Below are positions 42,565-51,615 of a stretch of 64,000 bases of DNA, one piece after another. How positions within the stretch are numbered: the stretch's first letter is position 1; every line of letters begins with the position of its first letter. Source of the DNA: Lysobacterales bacterium. Lineage in GTDB: Bacteria; Pseudomonadota; Gammaproteobacteria; Xanthomonadales; Rhodanobacteraceae. The stretch lies in contig JADKJL010000004.1 in the NCBI GenBank assembly GCA_016721015.1, positions 1-64,000 of the forward strand, read 5' to 3'. The notes under the pieces are model-generated. The model saw nothing but the letters and a program-made list of their open reading frames with translations, had not been told where the DNA came from and searched no databases. Position numbers and translations under genes: made by a program.

Positions 42565-43680
42565 TCAACCGCCGCTTTTCTCGGATTTGGCGAGTGCGCG
42601 GGTCTGGGCGATGCGGGTGTCAGACTCGTTGTGCAGAACCTCGACCAGGGCACCCTCGTTGAGCGAGGCCTGCCCGGTGACGACCACTTCCGCGCCGGCC
42701 GTCAGTCCTTCCAGCACCTGCACGCGGCTGTCACTGTCGTAACCCGTGCGGATCGACTGGCGGTGGGCCTTGCCATCCTCGATGACATAAGCCACTTCGG
42801 CGCCGCGGCTGCCGAGTACGGCGGCTTTCGGCATGAGCACGGCATTGGCCAGGTGCAGGAACGCGATGTCCATGCGCGCGAACAGGCCCGGACGCAGACT
42901 GCGATCCCGATTGTCGACGCGCACGGTGACCTTGACCGTGCCGCTGTCGCGATCGACCACGGGCGCTACCCGTTCGACTTTCGCCTCGAAGTGGCGGCTG
43001 CCGAGCGCGTCGACGCTGAAGTCGACCGTCTGACCGGCGGCAATCGCCACCGCGTCTCGCTCAGGCACCAGAAGTTCGGCGCGAAGGTCGGCAAAATTGG
43101 CCATGTCGAAGACGGCGTCGTTGGCTGCAAGCAACTGCCCCTGCTTGATCCAGCGGCGTGTGATGACGCCGTCGAATGGTGCTCGGATCCCGCTCTTGTC
43201 GACGCGCACGCGCGCCAGGTCGACTTCGGCGCGACGCACGGCAAAATCGGATTCGGCCTGGTCCTGGGCATTCGCGGCGATCAGTTGGCGCGCAAGCAGC
43301 TTCTCGCCACGGGCGACTTCGTTCTTGCGCCGCTGCAGGTCGGCCTCGGCCTCGCGCAGTTGCAGGCGGCTGTGGGTTGCGTCCACGCGAGCGAGCAGTT
43401 GGCCCTTGTGTACGGAGTCGCCTTCTTCAACGAGCAACTCCATGACCGTGCCCGGAACCTCGCTGATCAGCTTGGCCTCGTGCTCGGCCTGCAGGGTCGT
43501 GGTGGCGGCATAGCGTGCGGTCAACTCACCCTGCACGACTCGCGCTGTTTCGACCGGCTGGGCATCCTTTGATTCGGGAGTCTTGGCGGCCGACTGCGGC
43601 GGCACGGATGCGCTCGAGCAAGCCGTCAGCGCGGCGGCCAGGGCGAAGGACAGGGGGAGCAGGAGGGTCAGGCGGGACAT
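42565..43680 (-). CDS. RND-efflux periplasmic adaptor (membrane-fusion) lipoprotein
   Basis: A 371-residue HlyD/AcrA-type adaptor. Start at 43680 gives a lipoprotein signal with lipobox AALTAC. Features: first biotinyl-lipoyl half (LISEVPGTVMELLVEEGDSV), alpha-hairpin coiled coil (RLQLREAEADLQRRKNEVAR), second lipoyl half (SGIRAPFDGVITRRWIKQGQ) and beta-barrel/membrane-proximal domains (TVKVTVRVDNRDRSLRPGLF). It should bridge an inner-membrane RND pump to an outer-membrane channel, yet neither follows: the downstream side is the insertion-sequence remnant and rsgA. It is expressed from a strong promoter with an overlapping palindrome (43699-43739). Confidence 0.93.
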   Translation of the reverse strand: MSRLTLLLPLSFALAAALTACSSASVPPQSAAKTPESKDAQPVETARVVQGELTARYAATTTLQAEHEAKLISEVPGTVMELLVEEGDSVHKGQLLARVDATHSRLQLREAEADLQRRKNEVARGEKLLARQLIAANAQDQAESDFAVRRAEVDLARVRVDKSGIRAPFDGVITRRWIKQGQLLAANDAVFDMANFADLRAELLVPERDAVAIAAGQTVDFSVDALGSRHFEAKVERVAPVVDRDSGTVKVTVRVDNRDRSLRPGLFARMDIAFLHLANAVLMPKAAVLGSRGAEVAYVIEDGKAHRQSIRTGYDSDSRVQVLEGLTAGAEVVVTGQASLNEGALVEVLHNESDTRIAQTRALAKSEKSGG

Positions 43681-43698
43681 GGGCGTTGTTGCTTGAGT

Positions 43699-43739
43699 AG
43701 TGTTGTAGGAGACTATAACACTAAAACTCATGCTGTCAA
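43699..43739 (-). promoter_or_regulatory. sigma-70 promoter with overlapping palindromic operator
   Basis: Reading leftward, TTGACA (43739-43734), a 16-base spacer and TATAGT (43717-43712) form a near-consensus promoter for the adaptor gene starting at 43680. A 24-base imperfect palindrome (43699-43722, AGTGTT...AACACT ends) covers the -10 and start region, a typical site for a TetR-type repressor. No such regulator gene is nearby. Confidence 0.7.
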
Positions 43740-43938
43740 TCCTCGAAGTGGACGGGAGTGTGATGCTGCGATGCGGTAACCGCATCTGCCGAAGGTAAGG
43801 CCGGATCGGCCCAATGATCGCTTTCCTTGGATGCGCTGACTGCGATTAGGGTTGCGTGGCCGACACTCTGCGTCCCATGTGCAGTGCAGCATCCGTGTTG
43901 TTAAGATGTCGGAAATCCGCTTTCGTGCCATTGCCGAC

Positions 43939-45186
43939 ATGCCCCAGCGACCTGTCCAGACCAGTTCCCGGCTCAGCGAAGTCCGATACGAGATCCGCGG
44001 CGCACTCAGCCACCGTGCGCGCGAGCTCGAGGCCGAAGGCCGCGACATCATCCGCTTGAACATCGGCAATCCGGGTGCCTTTGGATTCGAGGTCCCGGCG
44101 CACATCCGCGAGGCGGTCATGCGCGCACTGCCGCACAGTGAGGCGTATTGCCAGCAGCAGGGATTGCCGCAGGCGCGCGAGGCGATTGCCGCCCAGCAAC
44201 GCCGACGTGGATCCGCGAGTGCGACGGCCGAACGGGTATTCATCGGCAATGGGGTCAGCGAGCTGATCGACCTGAGCCTGCGCGCCTTGCTCGAACCCGG
44301 CGACGAGGTTCTGATCCCGGCACCTGACTACCCGCTGTGGACCGCAGCGACCATCCTCAATGCCGGCAAGGCCTTGCACTATCCCTGTCCGGCAACGCGC
44401 GGACACCTGCCCGACGTCGAGGAGATGGCCGCCTTGATCACGCCGCGCACCCGCGCAATCGTCTTGATCAACCCGAACAATCCGACCGGTGCCAACTACC
44501 CGCGCGAACTGCTTTCAGCAATCGTTGAGCTGGCCGAGCGCCATCGCCTGGTGCTGATGGCCGACGAGATCTACGACGGCATACTCTACGACGATGCGGT
44601 ATTCCAGCCGCTCGCCGAACTGGCCGGTGATCTGCCCTGCCTCAGTTTTGGCGGCTTGAGCAAGGTTCATCGCGCCTGCGGCTATCGCGTGGGTTGGTTC
44701 ACCGTATCCGGCAGCGCGGCCCGCGTCGCCGACATGCTGCATGCCTTTGATCTGCTCGCGGCCTTGCGCCTTTGCGGCAACGTGCCGGGTCAGTGGGCAA
44801 TCGAGCCGGCCCTGCACGGCGCCGATACGATCCGGGCATTGACCGCTCCGGGTGGGCGACTGCAGCGATCGCGACAGGCTGTCCTCGATGCGGTCGCGCG
44901 CAGCGAATTTCTCGATGTCGTCGCGCCTGCGGGTGCCCTGTATGCGTTCCCCGGCGTGCGCGGCGGAGCGATCGAGACTTTCGACGACGAGCGCTTTGCC
45001 TTGCACCTGCTCGAAAGCGAGAGCGTTTTGATCGTGCCCGGATCGAGTTTCAATGTCGATTATCGCGATCGGTTCCGGATCACCTTGCTGCCCGAAGCGA
45101 ACGTGATCGGTGATGTGTTCGAGCGGATTGAAAAGACCCTGGTGAAAATCGCCGAGGGTTCTCGGCGCGAGCGTCAGGTCGCCTGA
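43939..45186 (+). CDS. pyridoxal-phosphate aminotransferase, AlaA-like
   Basis: About 415 residues of fold-type I class I/II aminotransferase. RLSEVRYEIRGALSHRAREL and LNIGNPGAFGFEVPAHI closely follow the AlaA/AlaC opening (glutamate-pyruvate transaminase). Substrate/cofactor motifs are INPNNPTGANYP, LMADEIYDGILYDD and FGGLSKVHRACGYRVGW with the Schiff-base Lys242. It probably makes alanine from pyruvate and glutamate. Start at 43939 fits AlaA lengths; 43906 is an alternative with the same weak upstream signal. The SGNH gene follows 17 bases later. Confidence 0.92.
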   Translation: MPQRPVQTSSRLSEVRYEIRGALSHRARELEAEGRDIIRLNIGNPGAFGFEVPAHIREAVMRALPHSEAYCQQQGLPQAREAIAAQQRRRGSASATAERVFIGNGVSELIDLSLRALLEPGDEVLIPAPDYPLWTAATILNAGKALHYPCPATRGHLPDVEEMAALITPRTRAIVLINPNNPTGANYPRELLSAIVELAERHRLVLMADEIYDGILYDDAVFQPLAELAGDLPCLSFGGLSKVHRACGYRVGWFTVSGSAARVADMLHAFDLLAALRLCGNVPGQWAIEPALHGADTIRALTAPGGRLQRSRQAVLDAVARSEFLDVVAPAGALYAFPGVRGGAIETFDDERFALHLLESESVLIVPGSSFNVDYRDRFRITLLPEANVIGDVFERIEKTLVKIAEGSRRERQVA

Positions 45187-45203
45187 TTCTGCCGCACGCC
45201 GAC

Positions 45204-45836
45204 ATGTTCAATTCGAGTGCCGATCGACGTCCGCGTTTGCTTGCCCTCGGCGACTCCTACACCATCGGAGAAGGCGTCGACGCCGCACTTCGTTGGCCCG
45301 CGCAACTGGCGGCAGGATTGCGCGCGCAGCTCATCGAGCTCGACAGTGTCGAGATCGTCGCCAGCACAGGCTGGACCACGGACGAGTTGCAGCAGGCGAT
45401 CGATGCACGCGATTTCATGCCGCCGTATGCCCTGGTCAGCCTGCTGATCGGCGTCAACAATCAGTATCGGGGCCGTGACCTCGACAACTACGCCAGCGAG
45501 CTGGCCGCCTTGCTCGACTTTGCCGTGCGCATGGCCGATGACGATGCCCGCAAGGTCATCGTGGTTTCGATACCGGACTGGGGAACGACGCAGTTCGCTG
45601 TCGCCGGGCAGGTTGATGCGACCAGGGTCGCCCTCGAGATTGACGGCTTCAATGCGATTGCCCGGCGAACATGTGAAGCGCGCGGTGCGCACTGGGTCGA
45701 CGTGACTGCAATTTCGCGTGACCAGGCGCGCGAAATGCTCGCCGATGACGGACTGCATCCGTCGGCCGATCAATACACGTTGTGGGTCGATGCGATCCTG
45801 CCGGTCGCACGTTCGATTCTCGACGTCGGCGATTGA
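45204..45836 (+). CDS. cytoplasmic SGNH/GDSL hydrolase
   Basis: A 210-residue lipase/esterase-like protein without a signal peptide. SGNH blocks: LLALGDSYTIGEGV (Ser), STGWTTDELQ (Gly), LIGVNNQYRG (Asn) and DDGLHPSADQY (Asp-x-x-His). It follows the aminotransferase by 17 bases and probably shares its mRNA, which ends at the hairpin at 45840. The substrate is unknown. It is not closely similar to the secreted SGNH enzyme at 11002. Confidence 0.88.
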   Translation: MFNSSADRRPRLLALGDSYTIGEGVDAALRWPAQLAAGLRAQLIELDSVEIVASTGWTTDELQQAIDARDFMPPYALVSLLIGVNNQYRGRDLDNYASELAALLDFAVRMADDDARKVIVVSIPDWGTTQFAVAGQVDATRVALEIDGFNAIARRTCEARGAHWVDVTAISRDQAREMLADDGLHPSADQYTLWVDAILPVARSILDVGD

Positions 45837-45839
45837 ACA

Positions 45840-45869
45840 GCCGCGGGTCGGATTGCCCCGACCCGCGGC
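45840..45869. terminator. bidirectional hairpin terminator
   Basis: A perfect 12-bp stem (45840-45851 with 45858-45869, core CCGCGGGTCGG) with a 6-base loop lies between the convergent SGNH and OmpA-protein genes. No long T tract is present on either side, but location and stem strength favour termination of both transcripts. Confidence 0.65.
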
Positions 45870-45881
45870 GATCAAATGGGA

Positions 45882-47894
45882 TCAGCCCGGGATGATCTCG
45901 TAGACATAGACGGTCACGGTAGCTTTCGCCGTGCCGCCATGGCCATCGGATATCGTGTACTCGAACGTGTCATTCCCCGAATAGCCGTGAATGGACTGGT
46001 AGTGCACGGTATTGTCGCTGTTGATCGTGATCGTCGCATTGCCCGGGCCGGTGTGCTCGACCGCAATCACGGTCAAAGCATCGCCATCCGGATCGCTGTC
46101 GTTGGCAAGCACGTCAATGTCGGTGTCATAGCCCTTGAGCACGCCGCCGTCATCGTTGACCGCGACCGGTGCCTGGTTCGAATCGGCGGCCGGATTCACG
46201 GTCACCGCCACCGACGCCGTGGCTGTTCCGCCGCGGCCATCGCTGATGGTGTAGGTGAAACTGTCGGCACCCGAGTAGCCCGCAGCCGGCGTGTAGCTGA
46301 TTGCGCCGCCCGTGATTGTGGCGGTGCCATGCGCAGGCGCGGAAACCGCCGTGATCGTCAGCGTGTCGCCATCCGGATCACTGTCATTGGCGAGCACGTC
46401 GATCAGGTTGGCCGATGATTCGTAGTCGACCGTGATTGCATCATCGGCGGCGCTCGGGCCTTCATTGAGGTACTCGCGCGGCCCCAGCGTCGTCGTCGAG
46501 GTCGATTCGACAAACTTGTACACATCGACCGTGCGCTTGTGCTCGGCCGGATTGCGCAAGGCGCGCTCGATCCATGCCGGATTGGCCTTGACCGGCTCAC
46601 GCACCCATTCGACCTTGTCCGGCTGTGCGGCCGGTTCGGTCGGCGCAACCGTGGTTTCCTCGATGCTCAGGAACTCGACATCGACACGACGGTTCTTCTG
46701 CCGGTTCTCTGCGGTGTCGTTGGCAAAGCTCGGATTGAGTTCGCCTTCACCGCGCGTATCGATCTGCTCGGCCGGAATGCCGCGGCTGACCAGATGTGCC
46801 TTGGCGCTCTCGGCGCGGCGCTCGGAGAGTTTCTGGTTGTAGGCTTCGGGACCGACCGAATCGGTATGCCCGACCACGGTGACACGGCTGACCCGGGCAT
46901 CGGATTTGAGCTTGGCGATCAATTCATCGAGTGCGGCGATCGCGTCCGCATTGAGATCGGCATGGTCGAAACGGAAGAAAGCATCGCCATCGAGGCGGAC
47001 ATCATTGCGCATGACCTGCGCCTCGGCCGCAGCCGTTGGCGCAGGCGCGGGCGTCTTGACCTCGACCAGGCGGAACGGCTCGCGGGCACGATAGTTCTTG
47101 CCAAAGTCGTAGCGCAGCAACAACCAGCCGCGCGTATCGGATTTGTCGATCTCGAAATCACCGGACTTGCGCGCATATTCGCCCTGCACGGAGAGGCTGA
47201 ACGGACTGTTGCGGAACAATTTGTCGATGCCCAGCGAGAGCGTTGATTGATTCGAGCTGAACTTGCCCTTTTCATAGTCCAGGCCGCCGCGAACGCGCAG
47301 CAGGGGTTCGTCGAAGTACGAACCGAAACGCAGGCCGATACCGTTTTCATAAGGGTGTTCGAACGAGCGAAACAGGGTTTCGATGGTCTGCGTCTGCGTG
47401 TAGGCGCCCATCGCATCGGTGCCGCTCAGCGTCGTGGTGTCAGTCAGCAGGCGCGTATCGACCAGGCGAGTACCCGAGGTCGCATGGCTCACATAACCGC
47501 TGAAAAACAGGTCGTCGCGTTCCCAGCCGAGGCCGATCGTGGCCTTGCGATCCTTGAACATGCTCTGGTCGCCGGCCGCGAAAAATTTCCATACCGTGGC
47601 CTTGTCGCTGTCAGCGGCGCCGCGCAACCGGTTGTAGCCCAGCTGCACGCCACCCGCACCACCCTGTCCGAGCCAGAGTTCACCGAGCCAGGCCGAGTCG
47701 TCGGTCTTGCCAAGGATGGCAAGAATTTCACCGAGCGCATCGCCATCGTCATTGATGCCGAGCGAGACGCGCGCGTTCGATCCGACATAGGTCAGCGGAA
47801 TCGTCGCATCCCCGGAAACCGGCTCGGATGGAGGCTGCGCATTTGCTGCGGTGGCGAGCGCGAAGGCGATGCAAAGCGGCAACTTGCGGAACAT
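45882..47894 (-). CDS. OmpA-family outer-membrane protein with C-terminal Ig-like repeats
   Basis: A 670-residue protein. Start at 47894 gives a signal peptide (LPLCIAFALATAANA). Residues about 30-290 look like an outer-membrane beta-barrel (TIGLGWERDDLFFSGYVSHA, GLRFGSYFDEPLLRVRGGLD). Residues about 305-430 are an OmpA peptidoglycan-binding domain (FFRFDHADLNADAIAALDEL, VVGHTDSVGPEAYNQKLSER, RRAESAKAHL). Two Ig/cadherin-like repeats follow, each with DVLANDSDPDGD and GYSG-D-F-YTISDG. OmpA domains normally end the protein in the periplasm, so adhesin-type repeats behind one are unexpected. It is monocistronic. Confidence 0.9.
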   Translation of the reverse strand: MFRKLPLCIAFALATAANAQPPSEPVSGDATIPLTYVGSNARVSLGINDDGDALGEILAILGKTDDSAWLGELWLGQGGAGGVQLGYNRLRGAADSDKATVWKFFAAGDQSMFKDRKATIGLGWERDDLFFSGYVSHATSGTRLVDTRLLTDTTTLSGTDAMGAYTQTQTIETLFRSFEHPYENGIGLRFGSYFDEPLLRVRGGLDYEKGKFSSNQSTLSLGIDKLFRNSPFSLSVQGEYARKSGDFEIDKSDTRGWLLLRYDFGKNYRAREPFRLVEVKTPAPAPTAAAEAQVMRNDVRLDGDAFFRFDHADLNADAIAALDELIAKLKSDARVSRVTVVGHTDSVGPEAYNQKLSERRAESAKAHLVSRGIPAEQIDTRGEGELNPSFANDTAENRQKNRRVDVEFLSIEETTVAPTEPAAQPDKVEWVREPVKANPAWIERALRNPAEHKRTVDVYKFVESTSTTTLGPREYLNEGPSAADDAITVDYESSANLIDVLANDSDPDGDTLTITAVSAPAHGTATITGGAISYTPAAGYSGADSFTYTISDGRGGTATASVAVTVNPAADSNQAPVAVNDDGGVLKGYDTDIDVLANDSDPDGDALTVIAVEHTGPGNATITINSDNTVHYQSIHGYSGNDTFEYTISDGHGGTAKATVTVYVYEIIPG

Positions 47895-48589
47895 GTCGTA
47901 TCCCCTGACGGTGGCGAATCCCCTGATCCGCCAATTATCCCGTATTTCCGGCAGTCGGCCAAATATCTTCGGTCTGCGCTCCGCTTGAGTGGCACCCATC
48001 CCCGGAATCCACAGCTCACAGCGTATGCGCTGTAAGTTTCAACGGAACGGCATCCTGGCACAGTCCACGTGGCGGCCTTGTGAATCCATCCGTGGGATCG
48101 CCCCCCCTCAAATGCGAAAGGATCGCTTGACGCCTGTCCAGCGCATGGAACTACTTGAAAAATTCGACGAATCCAGTGATGGCCATCGCGTTGAAGAAAT
48201 CGATGAGCAACGACCCCGCCAGCGGGATTGCGCCGGCTATGCGCGTGGCAGGCTCAGGTTGCCTTGGTCGCAAGTCAGCGCGACGTCGGGGCGCTCATTG
48301 TTCAGGGTGATACGGCATCCTCAGTCGCATCGTCCATGCCGGTATCAGGCCTCGCGCCAGCGAACACCCACTCAGGAGTTGTTCGCGGAGAAAACTGTCG
48401 TTCAAGGCTGATCAGGTGGTCGTTGGCAATTCCGCTCGAGCAAGCGGTCAGACTTCTGCGTCGAACTGAGGCAGTGCAAGAAATGGCAAGCCCATTTACA
48501 AACAAGCGGATTGATGGCGAGTCCTGCACGCACTCGCCGGCGCGCCGCCATGCAGTCGATGCCTTGCGGCCGACGTCTGGCTTTTCCGG
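47895..48589. other. 695-base intergenic region, no firm gene
   Basis: Contains the promoter region of the OmpA-protein gene and several open frames without family resemblance. On the minus strand a short frame ending near 48154 would encode a hydrophobic tail (PLAGSLLIDFFNAMAITGFV), possibly a gene remnant. No start or ribosome binding site supports it. Confidence 0.45.
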
Positions 48590-49897
48590 TCAGCCGTCAA
48601 ACCCGTCCGCGAAGATCGGCGCTTCGACCCACAACGGATTGTCGGCGTAGAAAACGTCCCAGGTGCCATTCGTGTCGCCGGGCACCTGCGTGGTCGAATA
48701 GGAATACCAGACGATGCCGGTGCCATCGGCGCTCAGGCGAGGCTGATGCACATTGCCGCTGTTGCCGCCGATACTGACCTGCGTGATCACGCTGGCAACC
48801 AGGTCGATGACATACACGCCGCCCTGCTCGGCGCCGACAAAGAGCTTGTCGTTCGAGGCGAATGTCAGCCAGCGGCCGCTGTAGTCGAAGTCCGGTTCAT
48901 AGTTGAAGCCTTCCCGGGGCAAGTTGCCTTCAGGGATGCTCAAGGCGATCGTCTGGTCGAGGCTCGGAATACGCAAATACAGTGTTTCGTCCGCCACCGG
49001 GCCCCAGTTGGGCAGGGACTGCGAGTTGCTGGAAAACGCCAGCAGGCTGCCATCGGCGTTTAGCGCGGCAATTTGGCCGGTGCCGGCCGGCGCGCTGGCC
49101 TGGGTATTGCCGGGGCCAACATTCACCCGCACGATCGGCACGCTGTTGTTGGAGGCGGCGAGAAAGATGTCGTTCTCACCGTTGCTGTCGCCGGACACCA
49201 GGTTGGTCGCCGTGGATGCAAAGATCACGCGACTGCCATCGCCTGAGATGCGCGCATCCGTGCTGCTGGCGTTGCTCTGCCCGCCGCCCAACGCACGGCT
49301 GACGCGCCGGGTTGTGCTGGCGACGAGATCGCGTACATAGATGTCGTAGCTGCCGGTATCGCTTGCTTCGAGGGCGTCGCCGGAAACCAGTGCGATGTGC
49401 GTGCCGGCATAGTCGATCGATGCGCTGTCGCAGGTGGTCGCGGGTTGTCCGTTCGGCAACAGGTCGAGCACCTGCAAGGTGTTCGCCGCGCGGTTCAGCA
49501 GGTAGCAGTTCTGGTAGCCGCTGTTTGGCAGCAGATGCCCATGCGAGGCGAATACGATGCGCGAGCCGTCGCCGGAAATGTTCGCCGTATAGCTCACGGC
49601 ATCGCTCTGAGTGCCATCAGACTTGTTGCTGATGCGCGTGGTCGTGCCGAGGACGCGGTCGCGCAGGAAGATGTCGGCCGCGCTGTTGCTGTCGCCGGCG
49701 ACAAGATTCGTCGCATCGCTGGTGAACACGACGTAGCGGCCATTGCCGGAGATCGCCGCAAACCGGCTCTGGCTGTTGGCCTGGCCACCGCCGGTGGCGA
49801 CGCTGATGCGCTCGACCGCAACAGCCTGCGAAACCGCGCTCGACAAGGTGGCGGCGATTGCCGCGATGACGAAGGAATGGAGCGATGGCCGGTGCAT
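48590..49897 (-). CDS. secreted PD40/TolB-like beta-propeller protein
   Basis: A 435-residue exported protein. Start at 49897 (GGGAA upstream) gives a signal peptide (HSFVIAAIAATLSSAVSQAV). At least five PD40-type propeller blades are visible, each with a (S/N)-x-DG or GNG turn and a VFTS/VIFAS strand: ISGNGRYVVFTSDATNLVAG, ISGDGSRIVFAS, ISGDGSRVIFASTATNLVSG, LNADGSLLAFSS and LSADGTGIVWYS. This fold scaffolds protein or ligand binding. It ends WVEAPIFADGFDG, a terminal motif shared with the M23 protein at 39913. No catalytic residues are apparent. Confidence 0.85.
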   Translation of the reverse strand: MHRPSLHSFVIAAIAATLSSAVSQAVAVERISVATGGGQANSQSRFAAISGNGRYVVFTSDATNLVAGDSNSAADIFLRDRVLGTTTRISNKSDGTQSDAVSYTANISGDGSRIVFASHGHLLPNSGYQNCYLLNRAANTLQVLDLLPNGQPATTCDSASIDYAGTHIALVSGDALEASDTGSYDIYVRDLVASTTRRVSRALGGGQSNASSTDARISGDGSRVIFASTATNLVSGDSNGENDIFLAASNNSVPIVRVNVGPGNTQASAPAGTGQIAALNADGSLLAFSSNSQSLPNWGPVADETLYLRIPSLDQTIALSIPEGNLPREGFNYEPDFDYSGRWLTFASNDKLFVGAEQGGVYVIDLVASVITQVSIGGNSGNVHQPRLSADGTGIVWYSYSTTQVPGDTNGTWDVFYADNPLWVEAPIFADGFDG

Positions 49898-50297
49898 GAG
49901 GAATTCCCAAGGTTGATGAATCGACAGCTCCCTATACGCAATGCAATCCCCAATCCCCCAAATTGATTGCAACATCGAACACAGTGAGCCGTGCTGGATC
50001 GAGCGGCCAGGCTCAGCCGGGATTGCAGCCAAAGGTGATCCAGGCCGTGCACTGGCCGACAAATGCGTGAAGCTTGGTCTCTGCCGCGATGACGCATACC
50101 GGAGGAGCGTCATGTGGTTGGGTGGCAAGGCTTGTTGGCTCGGGGGGGGGCGCCTGAAACCTGCGTTTTCAGAGGGCGTGCGTTACAGCATGATTCGCTC
50201 ACGCCTGACTTTGCAACGCCTGGGCCGCCTCTCAGGATAGTTGCAGGCCATTGGTCGTTGGAGCCAGCGTCGGGGTGACCAGCAGGTCGCCCAAAGT
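49898..50297. other. 400-base intergenic region, nothing recognised
   Basis: Holds the upstream region of the beta-propeller gene and the downstream region of the permease-like gene at 50298. It includes a G run at 50139-50147. No gene, repeat or hairpin is supported. Confidence 0.4.
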
Positions 50298-50810
50298 TCA
50301 GTGCTCTCCCGCGAGCGAGCCCGCTGCCCCAGAGTCGCCTCGCTTGTGGCCGCGTGATTTCCATTCGTGCAATTCGCTCGCGTCATCCAGGGAATGGCTG
50401 CATTTCAAGCCGCCTTCCGTGCGTGCCAATTCCGCAAGTCTGGCGTAGAAGGCGTGCAGCACCTCCAGCTCGGATGCGTCGAGATCTTCAACCGAGATCG
50501 TTCGGTTGCTGGTCAGTTTGCTGGCTGCAATCAGCTCGTTGAGCTTTATGTGCAGCGCCCTGCTGTCCTTGTTCTGCGCCTGCTGGATGAGGAATACCAT
50601 CAGGAAGGTGACGATGGTCGTTCCCGTGTTGATGACCAGTTGCCAGGTTTCCGAGTAGCCGAGCGAGGGCCCAGTCAAAGCCCAGCCCACCACCACTGCG
50701 AGAGCCAGCGCAAACGCGCCGGGAGAACCCGCCAGACGGGTTACCCAACTTGCGAAGCGGTCAAAAATTGAACGCTGGCCGGAAATTCGAACTCCACGTT
50801 TCTTGCTCAT
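50298..50810 (-). CDS. low-affinity iron permease-family membrane protein
   Basis: A 170-residue inner-membrane protein matching the family PF04120 as recalled: FDRFASWVTRLAGSPGAFAL, ALAVVVGWALTGPSLGYSET, then WQLVINTGTTIVTFLMVFLI and QQAQNKDSRALHIKLNELIA. Two membrane helices precede a cytoplasmic helical part. The iron-transport name comes from the yeast Fet4 relationship and bacterial function is unproven. Start at 50810 or 50816. It is separate from the ku cluster by 180 bases but points the same way. Confidence 0.88.
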   Translation of the reverse strand: MSKKRGVRISGQRSIFDRFASWVTRLAGSPGAFALALAVVVGWALTGPSLGYSETWQLVINTGTTIVTFLMVFLIQQAQNKDSRALHIKLNELIAASKLTSNRTISVEDLDASELEVLHAFYARLAELARTEGGLKCSHSLDDASELHEWKSRGHKRGDSGAAGSLAGEH

Positions 50811-50991
50811 GGGCATAGCGCCTGCCTGTCTGCTGTCGAACCCGTTTCGACTCCGGAGATGGCGTTACCGAAGTCTTTTCGGAGCGAATCCGCATGATGC
50901 TAAGAGGCCGATGGCCGTTACATGAACAACGCATCTCTCAGGCCAACGACCTCGACGGTCGTTCAGGAAAAATGCAAACAAGCGGGAAAAT

Positions 50992-51600
50992 TCAATCTTC
51001 GAAGCCGTTGCGCAACCAAACACTCACGCGTTCATCCAGAATCTCGTGCAGCGGCAAGCCGATGGCGTCCCAGGCGCTAAGGGCGCTGTGCAGTCGTTGC
51101 GCGCATGGCTCGCCGAGCGACGGATCGGCATTGAAATGCAATGCTTCAAGCCATTCGAATTGCTGGCGGCTCCAGTCGCGGATCACGGCGGCCTGCTGCA
51201 TCCACCGCTCGCGCAGCCAAGGTGCCAGCGGTGCGTGCAGCGGATAACCAAGTGATTCGCTGATGCCCTGCAAGGCAGCCATCGCGGCCCCATCGATTCC
51301 GCGGAACCACTCATTCTTGCCGCCGGCCCGCTGGCGGGTCATCAACGGGGCAACGCATTTCGACATGGCAAACATGGCTTTCAATCGTGTTTCGATTGAT
51401 CGCGCCTCGCTGACACGGTCGGTTTCGATCAGTGCGCCCCGATCGAGATCGAAAAAGGCGTAAAAGCGCGGATGAAATGCGTGCATGCGTAGCCAGGGAT
51501 CGCGGGCAAAACCGATCTTCTGTGTATCTTCATCCCGGCACGGCAGCAGATAGACGAAACAGCGGCCCCTGGCCACGCTCTTCCAGACCGGCTCATGCAT
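50992..51600 (-). CDS. GIY-YIG-like (T5orf172-type) protein downstream of ku
   Basis: A 202-residue soluble protein starting 15 bases after the ku stop, so almost certainly co-transcribed. The N-terminal 100 residues fit a GIY-YIG-type nuclease: CFVYLLPCRDEDTQKIGFAR (strand plus KIG), DPWLRMHAFHPRFYAFFDLD, then EARSIETRLKAMFAMSK with a candidate catalytic Glu, and NEWFRG. The classical second Tyr is Lys-Ile-Gly here, as in the T5orf172 branch. Residues about 115-202 are helical and unassigned. A nuclease alongside Ku/LigD could trim ends before joining; this is inference. Confidence 0.65.
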   Translation of the reverse strand: MHEPVWKSVARGRCFVYLLPCRDEDTQKIGFARDPWLRMHAFHPRFYAFFDLDRGALIETDRVSEARSIETRLKAMFAMSKCVAPLMTRQRAGGKNEWFRGIDGAAMAALQGISESLGYPLHAPLAPWLRERWMQQAAVIRDWSRQQFEWLEALHFNADPSLGEPCAQRLHSALSAWDAIGLPLHEILDERVSVWLRNGFED

Positions 51601-51615
51601 GGCGCGGATTCAGCC

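Noticed and set aside
47989..48411. 140-codon + strand frame in the region before the beta-propeller gene
   Set aside because: No start signal, Arg/Gln-rich composition, no family resemblance.
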